A DNA stretch of 64,000 nt from Cryptosporangium phraense (GTDB lineage Bacteria; Actinomycetota; Actinomycetes; Mycobacteriales; Cryptosporangiaceae), in assembly GCF_006912135.1 (NCBI RefSeq), contig NZ_VIRS01000016.1:124001-188000 (forward strand), read 5' to 3'. Positions 1 through 8,490 of the stretch are shown here, one piece after another (within the stretch, counting starts at the first letter, position 1; the number at the start of each line of letters is the position of its first letter). A model generated the notes under the pieces. It saw only the letters and a program-made list of their open reading frames with translations. It did no database searches and was not told the DNA's origin. The position numbers and the translations under genes were made by a program.

Positions 1-135
1 CCCCCGCTCAGCGCACATCGCTGATCCCCGCCTCGGGCACCCATCACGATCTCCGACCGCCGCGCCCCGGCACGCCGCCGGGCGTGGCGGTCGGCGCCGC
101 GCGATAGGCCCGGGCCACACCACAGGAGAATTCCC

Positions 136-1521
136 ATGCCCAGCACCTCACCGGTGACGCTCGACCCCAACCCGCCGTCCGCCGCAATCGCGTCCATCCT
201 GTCCGCCGTCGCCACCAACCGCGACGCCATCGCCGGACTCGACGCCGTGCGCGACCGCACCGCCGACTTCCCCACCCCGCTGGCCGCGCAGCTCACCGGC
301 GTGGCCCTCCACCCGGACAGCCGCCAGCTCGCCGACCACGCCCTGGACACCTACTGGGCGGACGAGGACCGCCAGCAGAACCTGCTGCGCTCGGCCGGCA
401 CCGACCGAGAAGTGATCATCGGCGCCGGATTCCACGCCGCGACCTACGCCGCGATCCGTGTCCTGAGCGGCTACCCCAAACCGCTCGTCCTCGAGCAGCG
501 CGACCGCGTCGGCGGCACCTTCGCACTCACCACCTGGCCGACCTTCCGGCTCAACTCACCCAACCGACCCGGACGCGCCGGCATCGCCGGTGACCAGGCC
601 ACCAACCCCAACCACCTCCCGGGCGCCCCCATCCAGGCCGCCAACCTGTCCATGACCGAGTTCCAGACCAACACCGACATAGCGTTCGTCATCCGAGTCG
701 CCTTGGCGCAATTCGCCGACGTGGTCACCAACGCCGAGGTACTGACCGCAGCGGGTATCGACTACGAAGAGGGTGTCGAACTGCAGATCGCCGACCGAGG
801 CCCTCTGCGCGTCGGACGGGTCATCGACGCGCGCGGCATCGGCGACCCCCGCGACCAGGCCCTCGCCAACGGCACCACCATCCTCACCTTCGACCAGTTC
901 CTGCAGCGCATGACCAGCCCCTGGCCGCTGCGCGGTGTCCGGCGCGTCGCCGTCGCCGGCGGCGGCGACTCTGGCAAATGCACGGTCGAATCCCTGCTCG
1001 GAATCGCCCCGCCACCGCGCATGTCCGCCGCGGCCCTCGACACCGTCGAACGCATCGACTGGTACGCCCCCGGCCTGCCCACCACCTGCGAGCAGTGGCG
1101 ACAAGAGATCCGCGGCCGATACCAGGGCATCGGCCGGTACCTGCGAGCCGACCGCCTCGGCGGGCGGCGGCTGGCCGTCCTGCAGCGGCGGGCGCAACCG
1201 GTCGCGCTTCCCGACACGACCCTGATCGACGGCCGCACCTACGACCTCGCCGTGCTCTGCACCGGTAGCGAAGAAATCCCCATCGACGGGCTCTCCCTCG
1301 ACGCGTTCGGTCTCCTCACGGGCGCCGGAGAAAGCCCCGTTGCCCGTGAGCACTACGACCTGCCCGCCTACCGCGTGGGCCCGCACGCTCGGCTCCCCTT
1401 CACCCAGCGGGAACGCGAAGACGGCATCGCGGAAATCCCCGGCAACGCCGTCTCCATGTGGCGGACCTCGACAATGACGGCCGCGCTCGCCGCGACGCTT
1501 CCCGACCCCGGTCAACCCTGA
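136..1521 (+). CDS. FAD/NAD(P)-binding flavoprotein-like protein
   Basis: This 461-residue protein looks like a flavin-dependent oxidoreductase of the monooxygenase type. A Rossmann motif GAGFHAA lies near residue 97, followed about 30 residues on by an acidic residue in LEQRDRVGG, as in FAD-binding proteins. A second nucleotide-binding motif, VAVAGGGDSGK, lies near residue 272 and could bind NAD(P). The substrate cannot be told. The ATG is preceded by an AGGAG box. It opens a same-strand run of accessory genes. The first 90 residues have no domain I recognise. Assignment to the broad fold is fairly sure, function is not. Confidence 0.6.
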   Translation: MPSTSPVTLDPNPPSAAIASILSAVATNRDAIAGLDAVRDRTADFPTPLAAQLTGVALHPDSRQLADHALDTYWADEDRQQNLLRSAGTDREVIIGAGFHAATYAAIRVLSGYPKPLVLEQRDRVGGTFALTTWPTFRLNSPNRPGRAGIAGDQATNPNHLPGAPIQAANLSMTEFQTNTDIAFVIRVALAQFADVVTNAEVLTAAGIDYEEGVELQIADRGPLRVGRVIDARGIGDPRDQALANGTTILTFDQFLQRMTSPWPLRGVRRVAVAGGGDSGKCTVESLLGIAPPPRMSAAALDTVERIDWYAPGLPTTCEQWRQEIRGRYQGIGRYLRADRLGGRRLAVLQRRAQPVALPDTTLIDGRTYDLAVLCTGSEEIPIDGLSLDAFGLLTGAGESPVAREHYDLPAYRVGPHARLPFTQREREDGIAEIPGNAVSMWRTSTMTAALAATLPDPGQP

Positions 1522-1796
1522 CGCACACCATCTCCCGCAACGCGCACGCCCGACCCGCGACTCGCCGACAAACGCGCACCGCCCGTCCTTGAAGTTGCGA
1601 TTAGCCGACGGCGCGCATCACTCGACTGACCGACCACGGCGATTCCCGATCGCGCCGATCCCCGAACCGGCGGAAGGCGCGCACGGCCCCGCGCCGACAA
1701 ACCGCCGGTGCGCCTCGCATCGCCGGATCAGGCCAGCTAGCTGGCCCGGCCTCGTATCGCGTCAACCACCCTCATCCAGCAAAGGAGCAATTCATC

Positions 1797-1997
1797 ATGG
1801 CCCGAGGTAAACACCGTGCCCCCGCCCCGCGGCGAGCAGCCCACCGCCTCCTGCGCCGAATCAGCACCGCCGCGTCCCAGGCCGACCGCGAGTTCTTCCC
1901 CCTGAACGCCCTCGCGGCAAGCCCTGTCGCAGCGGGTCTGTTCTCCGCCGTCGCGGTGCTGCTCGGCCAGCACCTGTGGTGGCTGATGGCCGGCTAA
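1797..1997 (+). CDS. small single-pass membrane protein
   Basis: A 66-residue protein with a basic N-terminus (RGKHR, RRAAHRLLRR) and one hydrophobic segment near residues 42-64, rich in A, V and L. This suggests a positive-inside membrane anchor. The start has a good AAAGGAG site about 9 bases upstream. It is not recognised. It sits in the same direction as its neighbours, after a 275-base gap (1522-1796) in which I see no gene. Confidence 0.5.
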   Translation: MARGKHRAPAPRRAAHRLLRRISTAASQADREFFPLNALAASPVAAGLFSAVAVLLGQHLWWLMAG

Positions 1998-2101
1998 CCC
2001 CCGGCCCCTCGCGCCCCCCGCGCGGCTCGGCAGACCCACCGATCCGCGCCGGGCCGCCGGCGCAGCGTCTGCTCACCCATCCCTGATCTACGGAGGCACT
2101 C

Positions 2102-2482
2102 GTGTCGCTCCGCGTCTACCTCGTCGATGAGCTCGGCGGGGATCCCGAACACATCACCGTCCACCGCGTCGAGCCCGACGGCACGGCCCATGAGCTCATC
2201 CAAGCCCCGGACGCGCGTGAGGCTCTCCGGGCGGCTCTGCACTCGCTCATCGCCGACAACGCCACCAGGCGCCCCTCTCCCCCTGCCGGCCCGCAAGTGC
2301 TGCGCGCAGCGGGCTCGCTGCCCGAGGCCGCCGTTCTCCGCGCGTGGTGGGCACAGCAACCGCCCGAATCCGGTTTGCCCTTACCCCGCGCAAGCCGAGC
2401 AATTCCGCGGTCCGTGCGCACCGCCTACGCCAACTACCTCAACAGCCTGCACGCAGAACGCCCCCGCACAACGACCGACTAG
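2102..2482 (+). CDS. divergent Lsr2-like protein (tentative)
   Basis: 126 residues from a GTG start with a GGAGG site. The layout recalls Lsr2: an N-terminal beta-strand region followed by a helix (residues 1-50), a Pro-rich linker, and a C-terminal stretch that begins VLRAWW and ends with RAIPRSVRTAYANYL. This resembles the Lsr2 DNA-binding end, where a helix beginning I-R-x-W is followed by RGRIP and a second helix ending in a Tyr. The Lsr2 AT-hook-like RGR is replaced by RAI, so DNA binding may be altered. The similarity is weak and was judged by eye. It may be a xenogeneic silencer homologue or an antagonist carried by the element. Confidence 0.4.
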   Translation: MSLRVYLVDELGGDPEHITVHRVEPDGTAHELIQAPDAREALRAALHSLIADNATRRPSPPAGPQVLRAAGSLPEAAVLRAWWAQQPPESGLPLPRASRAIPRSVRTAYANYLNSLHAERPRTTTD

Positions 2483-2655
2483 CACGGCCTCTCCCCGCCA
2501 CCAGTCACACCGACGGCCGACCACTCGGCAGGAGGGCACCGCCGCTGGGGCCAACACCGGCAGCAACCACCGATCGCAACCGCGGGCGGGCGCAGCCATT
2601 CGCGCGGCTGGCTGCACTTGCATTCGTCGGTCTCGCGAAGCGTGCATCAGTCCAC

Positions 2656-2702
2656 CCCACCCCACCCCACCCCCACCACACCGCACCGCACCGCACCGCG
2701 CA
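2656..2702. repeat. C/A-rich simple sequence tract
   Basis: Short tandem CCACC and CCGCA units precede the ribosome binding site of the next gene. Only C, A and a few G bases are used. It is probably slippage-prone and has no clear function. Confidence 0.6.
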
Positions 2703-2738
2703 GGGCCTGCCGCTCGGGCAGGCAGAAAGGACCGCATC

Positions 2739-3680
2739 ATGACCGACTCCGCACCACCGGAAATACCCGCCGATCCCGCCGACTCACCAGTTGACGCCGG
2801 CACAGCCGGGACAGCCGGGCCAGCCGCAGACGACACCGCGCTGTCCGCCCGGGACAGGATCTGGGCCGCCCTCGCTCGCCTCGGACAAGCCACCGCCGGT
2901 GAACTGGCCGCAGCAGCCGACGTCGGCTACTCCACCACCAGCCCGAAGCTGCGCTCACTGCTCGAGGACGGCCTAGCCGAGCGGCGCGAGGACAACGGCC
3001 GCATCTCGTGGAGCATCACTACCGCCGGCAGGACCCGCGCCCCCGGACCGACCACGCCGGCCACCGACGAGGCGGCAGACGACCCGGAGGCCGAACCGCA
3101 CCGCACCGCCGCGACCTGCGCCCCCACCGGCGACTCGTCCCGGCCGTTCGCCGCACCGCACGACACCCGGGAACGCGACAAAACCATCGTGGCGCCGGAA
3201 CTCCCGGCAGCAGAGCTCCCGCCCGCGGCACCGGCCACCGACGCGTCACCCTCAGTCCCGTCGCCGACACCAGCCCCGAACACATTTCCCTCCCCTTCCC
3301 GTCCCTCCTCGTCCCGGCCCAATACCGCCGATGGGCAGAAGGAACTGACCACCGGCCACAAGACCGCCGCGCTGGACGCCGCCACGTCGGCAGCGACCCC
3401 ACCGGAAGCTCTCAAGGCGACCTCCACCGTCAGCAAACGCGCGAAAGGCGCTCTCACCGCAGAAGTGTTCGAGGTACTCAAGTCCAGTCCCGACGCCGCA
3501 CTCAAGGTCGGGGAAGTCAGCCGCTTGGTCGACCAAGCGGCCCAGGCGGCCGGACTCGGCCTGCCCCCCGCCAGCCCGGGCGCCGTCGTTCTCGCCCTCG
3601 ACCGGCTCGTCGACGCCGGACGCGCCGTCCAAACCCTCGCGCGACCCGCGACCTACCAGCTGGCCGCCGGAGCGGAATAG
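2739..3680 (+). CDS. protein with two winged-helix-like domains
   Basis: 313 residues. After an Ala/Pro-rich start, residues about 37-90 form a winged-helix (DRIWAALARLGQATAGELAA, then a recognition-helix-like VGYSTTSPKLRSLLEDGLAE and a wing). A long Pro/Ala/Ser/Thr-rich linker follows. A second helix-turn-helix-like region lies near residues 225-310. I chose the ATG at 2739 because AGAAAGGA lies just upstream and the open frame before it is low-complexity. The same N-terminal architecture recurs in the MoxR-type ATPase at 11369. A DNA-binding regulator of the element is likely. Confidence 0.55.
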   Translation: MTDSAPPEIPADPADSPVDAGTAGTAGPAADDTALSARDRIWAALARLGQATAGELAAAADVGYSTTSPKLRSLLEDGLAERREDNGRISWSITTAGRTRAPGPTTPATDEAADDPEAEPHRTAATCAPTGDSSRPFAAPHDTRERDKTIVAPELPAAELPPAAPATDASPSVPSPTPAPNTFPSPSRPSSSRPNTADGQKELTTGHKTAALDAATSAATPPEALKATSTVSKRAKGALTAEVFEVLKSSPDAALKVGEVSRLVDQAAQAAGLGLPPASPGAVVLALDRLVDAGRAVQTLARPATYQLAAGAE

Positions 3681-3788
3681 ACCCCACCGGATCGCTCAGA
3701 CCACGCCCGAGCCCTGGTCGGCGCGACGGTCACCCGCCCCGCTGCCCGGGCGGCTCCGGCATGCCCCTCCACCGAAAGGAGCGCTTCG

Positions 3789-4460
3789 ATGTCCGTGCTC
3801 CCGGCCGCCGCAGCGGCCGCCCTCGCCGTCGCGTTGACCGGATTGCCGGCCGGTCTCGCCTGGCGCCGCGAACGGCGCGCGCGACGCCGCTACCAGCACC
3901 ACGCCACCCACGACGACCTGACCGGCCTGCCGAACCGGCGCGCCATCCTCCATCACCTCAGCACGCAACTGCTTACCGGCCAGCCCACCGGTGTGATCCT
4001 GCTCGACCTCGACCTGTTCAAGTCCGTCAACGACACCTACGGGCACGCGGCCGGCAACCTGCTCCTCACAGCCGTCGGGGAGCGTCTGTCCACGCTGGTC
4101 ACGCCGGCGGTGTTCCTCGGCCGGCTGCACGGCGACGAGTTCGTGTTCATCACGTCCGGGGACCGCGACCGCACCAGTGCCCTCGCGCTGACCGTGACCC
4201 GCGCGCTCACCCATGAGCCCTTCCTCGTGGGCCCCGACCAGCGGCCGGTCCGAGTCAGCGGCAGCGTCGGCTACGCCCAGTCCGCGCTCGGCCTGGACGC
4301 GCCCGCCCTGCTCCGCCTGGCCGACGAATCCCTCTACGAGGCCAAGGACACCCAGCGCGGATCCGTCCACGGAGTGGCGACCACCGCCAGCCGCAGGCCG
4401 CACGCCGCCGGCTCTCGCCCACGCGACCAGCGCCGCCACCCCACCGAGCACGAACGGTGA
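3789..4460 (+). CDS. membrane-anchored GGDEF-domain protein
   Basis: 223 residues: an N-terminal hydrophobic segment (residues 3-25), then a GGDEF domain. The conserved HDDLTGLPNRR, LDLDLFKSVNDTYGH and GSVGYA motifs are present. The active-site loop reads HGDEF instead of GGDEF. The Asp and Glu that bind metal are kept, so cyclic-di-GMP synthesis is possible, but the first-Gly change makes activity uncertain. I see no RxxD inhibitory site upstream of the loop. Its stop overlaps the GTG of the next gene (GTGA), so the two are probably translated together. Confidence 0.75.
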   Translation: MSVLPAAAAAALAVALTGLPAGLAWRRERRARRRYQHHATHDDLTGLPNRRAILHHLSTQLLTGQPTGVILLDLDLFKSVNDTYGHAAGNLLLTAVGERLSTLVTPAVFLGRLHGDEFVFITSGDRDRTSALALTVTRALTHEPFLVGPDQRPVRVSGSVGYAQSALGLDAPALLRLADESLYEAKDTQRGSVHGVATTASRRPHAAGSRPRDQRRHPTEHER

Positions 4461-4954
4461 GCCCGCCATCAACGCCCTGCGGCAACCACGGCACTCGCCG
4501 CGGATACCGCGGTGCCGCGCACCGAACGCGATCAGGTCGATCAGCGGCACCGCATCACGGCTGGGTCCGACGCACGGGGGAGCGGCTGGACAGGCTCGCC
4601 GTGGCGGTCAGGCTGCGGTGGCGATGCAGCGACCCGGGCTGCGCGAGCCGTCACTGGGCGCACGTTTCCATCTGCACGGTCTGTGCCCTGCCGCGCGGCT
4701 GGATCCGCCTCTCGCTGCACGTCGAGAACGCCTACGAGCTCTACCCGGACGCCGAATGTGACTTCACCGACGTCATGATCCCGGCCCCACCGGCACAGCG
4801 CTGCGGCGAGGGCTGGGACGAGTGGGCGTACACCAACGTCTTCGTTCCGTTCACCGGGGTCGGTCACACCGACGGTGACAGCTGGTACGACGTCGCGATC
4901 ACCGCATGCACCGACCCCACCCTGGTCGGTCAGACCTTCGACTGGGGTTACTGA
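4457..4954 (+). CDS. hypothetical Cys-rich protein
   Basis: 165 residues from a GTG that overlaps the stop of the GGDEF gene by four bases. The first 45 residues are basic and poorly ordered. After them come four cysteines in CSDPGC and CTVC, a likely zinc site, and then an aromatic and acidic C-terminal half (for example GWDEWAYTNVFVPF) that looks folded. The family is not recognised. Overlap with the cyclase suggests a shared role, which is inference. Confidence 0.45.
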   Translation: MSPPSTPCGNHGTRRGYRGAAHRTRSGRSAAPHHGWVRRTGERLDRLAVAVRLRWRCSDPGCASRHWAHVSICTVCALPRGWIRLSLHVENAYELYPDAECDFTDVMIPAPPAQRCGEGWDEWAYTNVFVPFTGVGHTDGDSWYDVAITACTDPTLVGQTFDWGY

Positions 4955-5436
4955 CCCCACCCTCCTTGATCCGCACCGGTCCGTCGCCCCAGGCCCTCGG
5001 TCGGGGGCGACGGACCTTCCACCCCGTGACGAGGAGAGCATCGGGTGCCGATCACCGTGCGTGGTGCATCGCATGGGCGCGGCGCCCGCCCGTCGCCCAG
5101 ACGGGAACCGCGTCTCAGGCCCCGTCCACGCATCGCGCGGCCCTTCCTCGCGCGGCGAAACACCCACCGCCCTCGCTCCGAGCCCGCTCCGATCAGCCGC
5201 ACGGACAGGGCGCCTCTGATCCGACGAGCGTCTCGCGTCCCACGGCGCCTCCCCGGTCGCCAACACCAAACACGGAAAGTAACCGCCCGAAGCCAGCACC
5301 GCCCAAGCCGACCGCGCCGCCTGCGCTCCCCCAACCGACAGTGACCAACCGATCGATAACCGAGTCACCTGAACCACTCATCCCGCGACCAGGCAGTACC
5401 CGCGCCCCAGGCCGCCACCACTCCGGAGGACTGACC
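4955..5436. other. gap without a recognised gene
   Basis: About 480 bases. Open frames here encode only Arg/Pro/Thr-rich sequence with no start site or domain. A CCGGAGGA site at its right end serves the next gene. Confidence 0.5.
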
Positions 5437-5796
5437 GTGACCACCACCGTCGCGCGACCGTTGATCTGCGTGCGCGCACTGAATCTGACCGATCAACTCA
5501 CCCGCCTAGCCACCACAGCCGGCGTCGATGTCGACGTTGCCAACGACCCAACCGCTGCCCGGCCACTCTGGACCACAGCCCGAATCGTCATCGTCGGCGC
5601 TGACGTCGCCACCGAATATGCAGCGGCCCGCCTACCCCACCGATCCGGACTCATCTTGGTCGCAGACGAACGAGCAATCCCATCCGACGCGCCAATCATC
5701 TGGCAGATAGCCGCCGAACTGGATTCCGAATACGTCACCTTCGTGCCAACCGCCGAAGCCTGGCTGATCCAATCACTCGCCGCATCACCACGCTAA
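5437..5796 (+). CDS. CpaE/Ssd-type N-terminal receiver-like domain, stand-alone
   Basis: 119 residues. The pattern of a strand (PLICVRAL), a helix, a strand (VDVDVANDP), then VIVGADVA, LPHRSGLILVAD and YVTFVPTAEAWLIQSLA matches the N-terminal receiver-like domain of actinobacterial septum-site/CpaE-like proteins (Rv3660c type). The P-loop ATPase half that normally follows is absent. The GTG at 5437 has a strong GGAGGA site six bases upstream. Such short proteins occur in conjugative elements, possibly as localisation factors. Family assignment is from fold pattern only. Confidence 0.5.
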   Translation: MTTTVARPLICVRALNLTDQLTRLATTAGVDVDVANDPTAARPLWTTARIVIVGADVATEYAAARLPHRSGLILVADERAIPSDAPIIWQIAAELDSEYVTFVPTAEAWLIQSLAASPR

Positions 5797-6042
5797 AGAC
5801 CCGAGATCCCGCAGCGACCGGCGTCGAGACAGAATCGCTTCCCGACCTGACCCTCGCCTGCTCATTCGCCGCATCTCACGCAACCAGGCCCCTCACCACT
5901 CAACGCCGGCTGGGAGTGCCGCCATGCATAGCCGAATGCGCCCCGTCACATTGCGCCGCGTCCTGGCGCGCGAGGCATCGCCAGCGACCGCACCCACCCT
6001 CAAGCCATGGACGCAGCAGAGATCTCCGCGCGGGGCCCCCGG

Positions 6043-7149
6043 ATGACCGGCCGGACCTTGGCGATAATCGGTGCGCTGGTCGCCGGACTACTGCTGCTCT
6101 GCACCGGAGGCATCGGGGCTGTCCTGCCCAGCGTCACCACGCAAGACACGTGCAGCGCACCGGACCCCCCTGCGGATTCCGCGGTGACGCTCACGATCGA
6201 CGATCTCGCCACCGATCAACGGCACAACGCCACCACGATCATCAACGTCGGACAGCAACTGCACGTGCCGCCGCGCGGATGGATCATCGCGCTGGCCACC
6301 GCATTACAAGAAAGCCTCCTGCACAACTCTACGGCCGTCACCGATCATGACTCAGTCGGCCTGTTCCAGCAGCGCCCGAGCAGCGGCTGGGGCGACACCC
6401 CTGCTGCGCCGGGCGACACCCGGACGCCCGCCCAGCGGCTGGCCGACCCGCGCTACGCGGCCACCCGGTTCTACGACAAGCTCCTGCGGATACCGGATTG
6501 GGAGACCCGCCGGCTCGCCGACATCGCGCAGACCGTTCAGATCTCCGCGTTCCCGGAGCGGTACGCAAGATGGGAAAGCGTCGCGACGCTCCTGGCTGTC
6601 CACCTGACCCAGGACACCACCACCACCAGCGCCCACGACGCGGCCGGTGTCCTGGCGACCGACGAGACCACGATGCGCTGCGCTGCTCCCGGTCAGGTTA
6701 GCGCCGCCGGATGGACAGTCCCGGTACGCGGCCCGATCGGCAGCGGCTTCCGGACACCGCAGCGCCCCGGCCACGCCGGAGTCGACCTCCTCGTCGCCCG
6801 CTTCACCGTCATTCATGCCGCCAGCGCCGGCATCGTCATCACCGCCGCCTGCAACGCCTCGACAGGTAACTGCGACATCGACGGTAACCCGCAGGTGAAG
6901 GGATGCGGCTGGTACGTCGAGCTCGCGCACACCACTGGGCTCACCACGCGGTACTGCCACATGGTCGAGCGTCCAGCAGTCACCGTCGGACAGACGGTGG
7001 TCGCCGGACAGCCACTCGGCAAAGTCGGTTCCTCGGGTAACTCCTCCGGGCCCCACCTGCACTTCGAGACACACGTAAACGGTCAAGCCCGCGATCCGGT
7101 GCCGTTCATGGCCGCGCGCGGCGCACCGCTCGGGGCAAACGAGCCATGA
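6043..7149 (+). CDS. peptidoglycan hydrolase: lysozyme-like plus M23 peptidase, membrane-anchored
   Basis: 368 residues. A transmembrane segment (residues 4-25) is followed by a lysozyme-like domain (IIALATALQESLL, HDSVGLFQQRPSSGWG, YAATRFYDKLL) and a C-terminal M23/LytM domain. The zinc ligands are visible in GHAGVD and PHLHFE. Such two-domain enzymes open the cell wall locally for conjugation machines and are usual in actinobacterial conjugative elements. The domain would lie outside the membrane. The stop overlaps the start of a small gene at 7146. I preferred the ATG at 6043 over one 12 codons earlier because the hydrophobic anchor then begins directly. Confidence 0.8.
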   Translation: MTGRTLAIIGALVAGLLLLCTGGIGAVLPSVTTQDTCSAPDPPADSAVTLTIDDLATDQRHNATTIINVGQQLHVPPRGWIIALATALQESLLHNSTAVTDHDSVGLFQQRPSSGWGDTPAAPGDTRTPAQRLADPRYAATRFYDKLLRIPDWETRRLADIAQTVQISAFPERYARWESVATLLAVHLTQDTTTTSAHDAAGVLATDETTMRCAAPGQVSAAGWTVPVRGPIGSGFRTPQRPGHAGVDLLVARFTVIHAASAGIVITAACNASTGNCDIDGNPQVKGCGWYVELAHTTGLTTRYCHMVERPAVTVGQTVVAGQPLGKVGSSGNSSGPHLHFETHVNGQARDPVPFMAARGAPLGANEP

Positions 7150-7295
7150 TGATCGACGCCATCCACGTCATGCAGCTAAAAGGCACTTGTCCAGCAGGAC
7201 CGAACCGCAACAACCGTCAGATATCCACTGCTGAATTCGCAACCGACCTACTGCCGATGAGCGATAGGGAATTAAAAGGGGGGCTTACAAAATGA
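7146..7295 (+). CDS. small coupled ORF of 49 residues
   Basis: An ATG-TGA frame that overlaps the stop of the upstream hydrolase by four bases (ATGA) and the start of the downstream gene by four bases (ATGA). It fills exactly what would otherwise be a 142-base gap. The product has no membrane segment or motif I recognise. Base composition is clearly lower in GC than the neighbours (codons such as TTA, AAA and ATA). The double ATGA overlap is the evidence for expression. Confidence 0.45.
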   Translation: MMIDAIHVMQLKGTCPAGPNRNNRQISTAEFATDLLPMSDRELKGGLTK

Positions 7296-7906
7296 CCGCA
7301 TCGCGACCAGACGGACAGGAATTCGATCAATCCGAGACGCGGGATACAGCTCCCGCCACAAACCCGGGAGCCGCCGCCCGCGCCAACAACCTCGATGGGC
7401 TTTGGGCCTTCTTAAGCTGGATGGAAAATCATTCGTCAGAACTGCAATTGAGCTTGAGAACTGTCCGGAATTCTAAGGAAACATGGCGGCTCGCTATGCA
7501 GCGACTCGACCTGCCCGGCAGTACGGCGATCGACGATCTGGACCTTGCGTCTCTCGCTGAAGGCGTCGTCGCCGATAGCCGCTATCGTGGCAACGATCCC
7601 GCGTCTACCGTACGTACCTACGCTGGCCACCTCGCTCGGGGGCGGGCGTGGCATCAGCGATGGCGCACCGGTGATCCGAACTGGACGCAGAGGAACTACT
7701 CTCGCAACCCAGCCACAGCGCGGGAACTTGCGAAAGTCCACGATTACACACTCTCTCTGAGCGGCAAGCGACGGGTCACTATTCGGCTACCCGTCGATCT
7801 CAGCGCCGCTGAAATCGACCTATTGTGGTCGTGGCTACGGGCTCTGACGCTCAACCAATCCGGCTCCGCGGAATCTCCTGCTCCTAATGCCGCCACTGAT
7901 CAGTAG
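7292..7906 (+). CDS. protein resembling a recombinase core-binding (SAM-like) domain
   Basis: 204 residues. The helical part around residues 45-125 (LRTVRNSKETWRLAMQRL, then a YAGHLARGRAWHQRW stretch) resembles the N-terminal core-binding domain of tyrosine recombinases, but the catalytic domain is missing. A later stretch, RVTIRLPVDLSAAEIDLLWS, resembles short C-terminal segments of actinobacterial regulatory proteins. Preceded by a GGGGGG purine run. GC content is lower than in the flanking genes, which suggests separate acquisition. DNA binding is a guess. Confidence 0.45.
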   Translation: MTASRPDGQEFDQSETRDTAPATNPGAAARANNLDGLWAFLSWMENHSSELQLSLRTVRNSKETWRLAMQRLDLPGSTAIDDLDLASLAEGVVADSRYRGNDPASTVRTYAGHLARGRAWHQRWRTGDPNWTQRNYSRNPATARELAKVHDYTLSLSGKRRVTIRLPVDLSAAEIDLLWSWLRALTLNQSGSAESPAPNAATDQ

Positions 7907-8490
7907 AAATTCCATTCAGAACTGCAGCGCGCCTTCACAGCAACAAACGATGCTGTGAGATCGACAATCTAAGCCCAAATACTGACCTCCTCAGCCAGGC
8001 CTCGGCACAGCCGATTTGGTTTGATAGCACCACCTCTTCGCCGCCCATGGGACTTGGCCGGTCGGCACCTTATAGGAGGCGAGTTGACTGCCGCGTTATG
8101 CATTGGCGCCGCATGCTGAATTCGGGCCAAGCACTTTCGATGCGCAGCGTCGACTCGACGCCGCCACGAGCAACCACTGTCGTCGGTCAGTACAGACTCT
8201 CGGGGAATAGCGCACAGTTCGGATAGCACCGCCTCCCGGCCAATCGAGCAGTGATGCATCGAATGCATGCTGGGCGAGCTCCGCGCTAAGTAGGCGCCAC
8301 CGACGCCTCAGCGCGCGCCACGTGAGGCCAGCCCGCCGCATAAGCCGCCCCGCCACATCGGCCCGCGCCTAGCGGGCCAGCGCGCGCCCGCTGCCCGGCG
8401 GCCCTTCCGCAGCGCCTTCCGACACGTCACTTCCGTGGTGTCGGCGCGCTGCAGATTCCTCCTGTTTCTCCCACGGAAAGGATCGGCGCA
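7907..8490. other. gap without a recognised gene
   Basis: About 580 bases with no convincing frame on either strand. The left part is lower in GC. A GGAAAGGA site at 8474-8481 belongs to the next gene. Confidence 0.5.
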
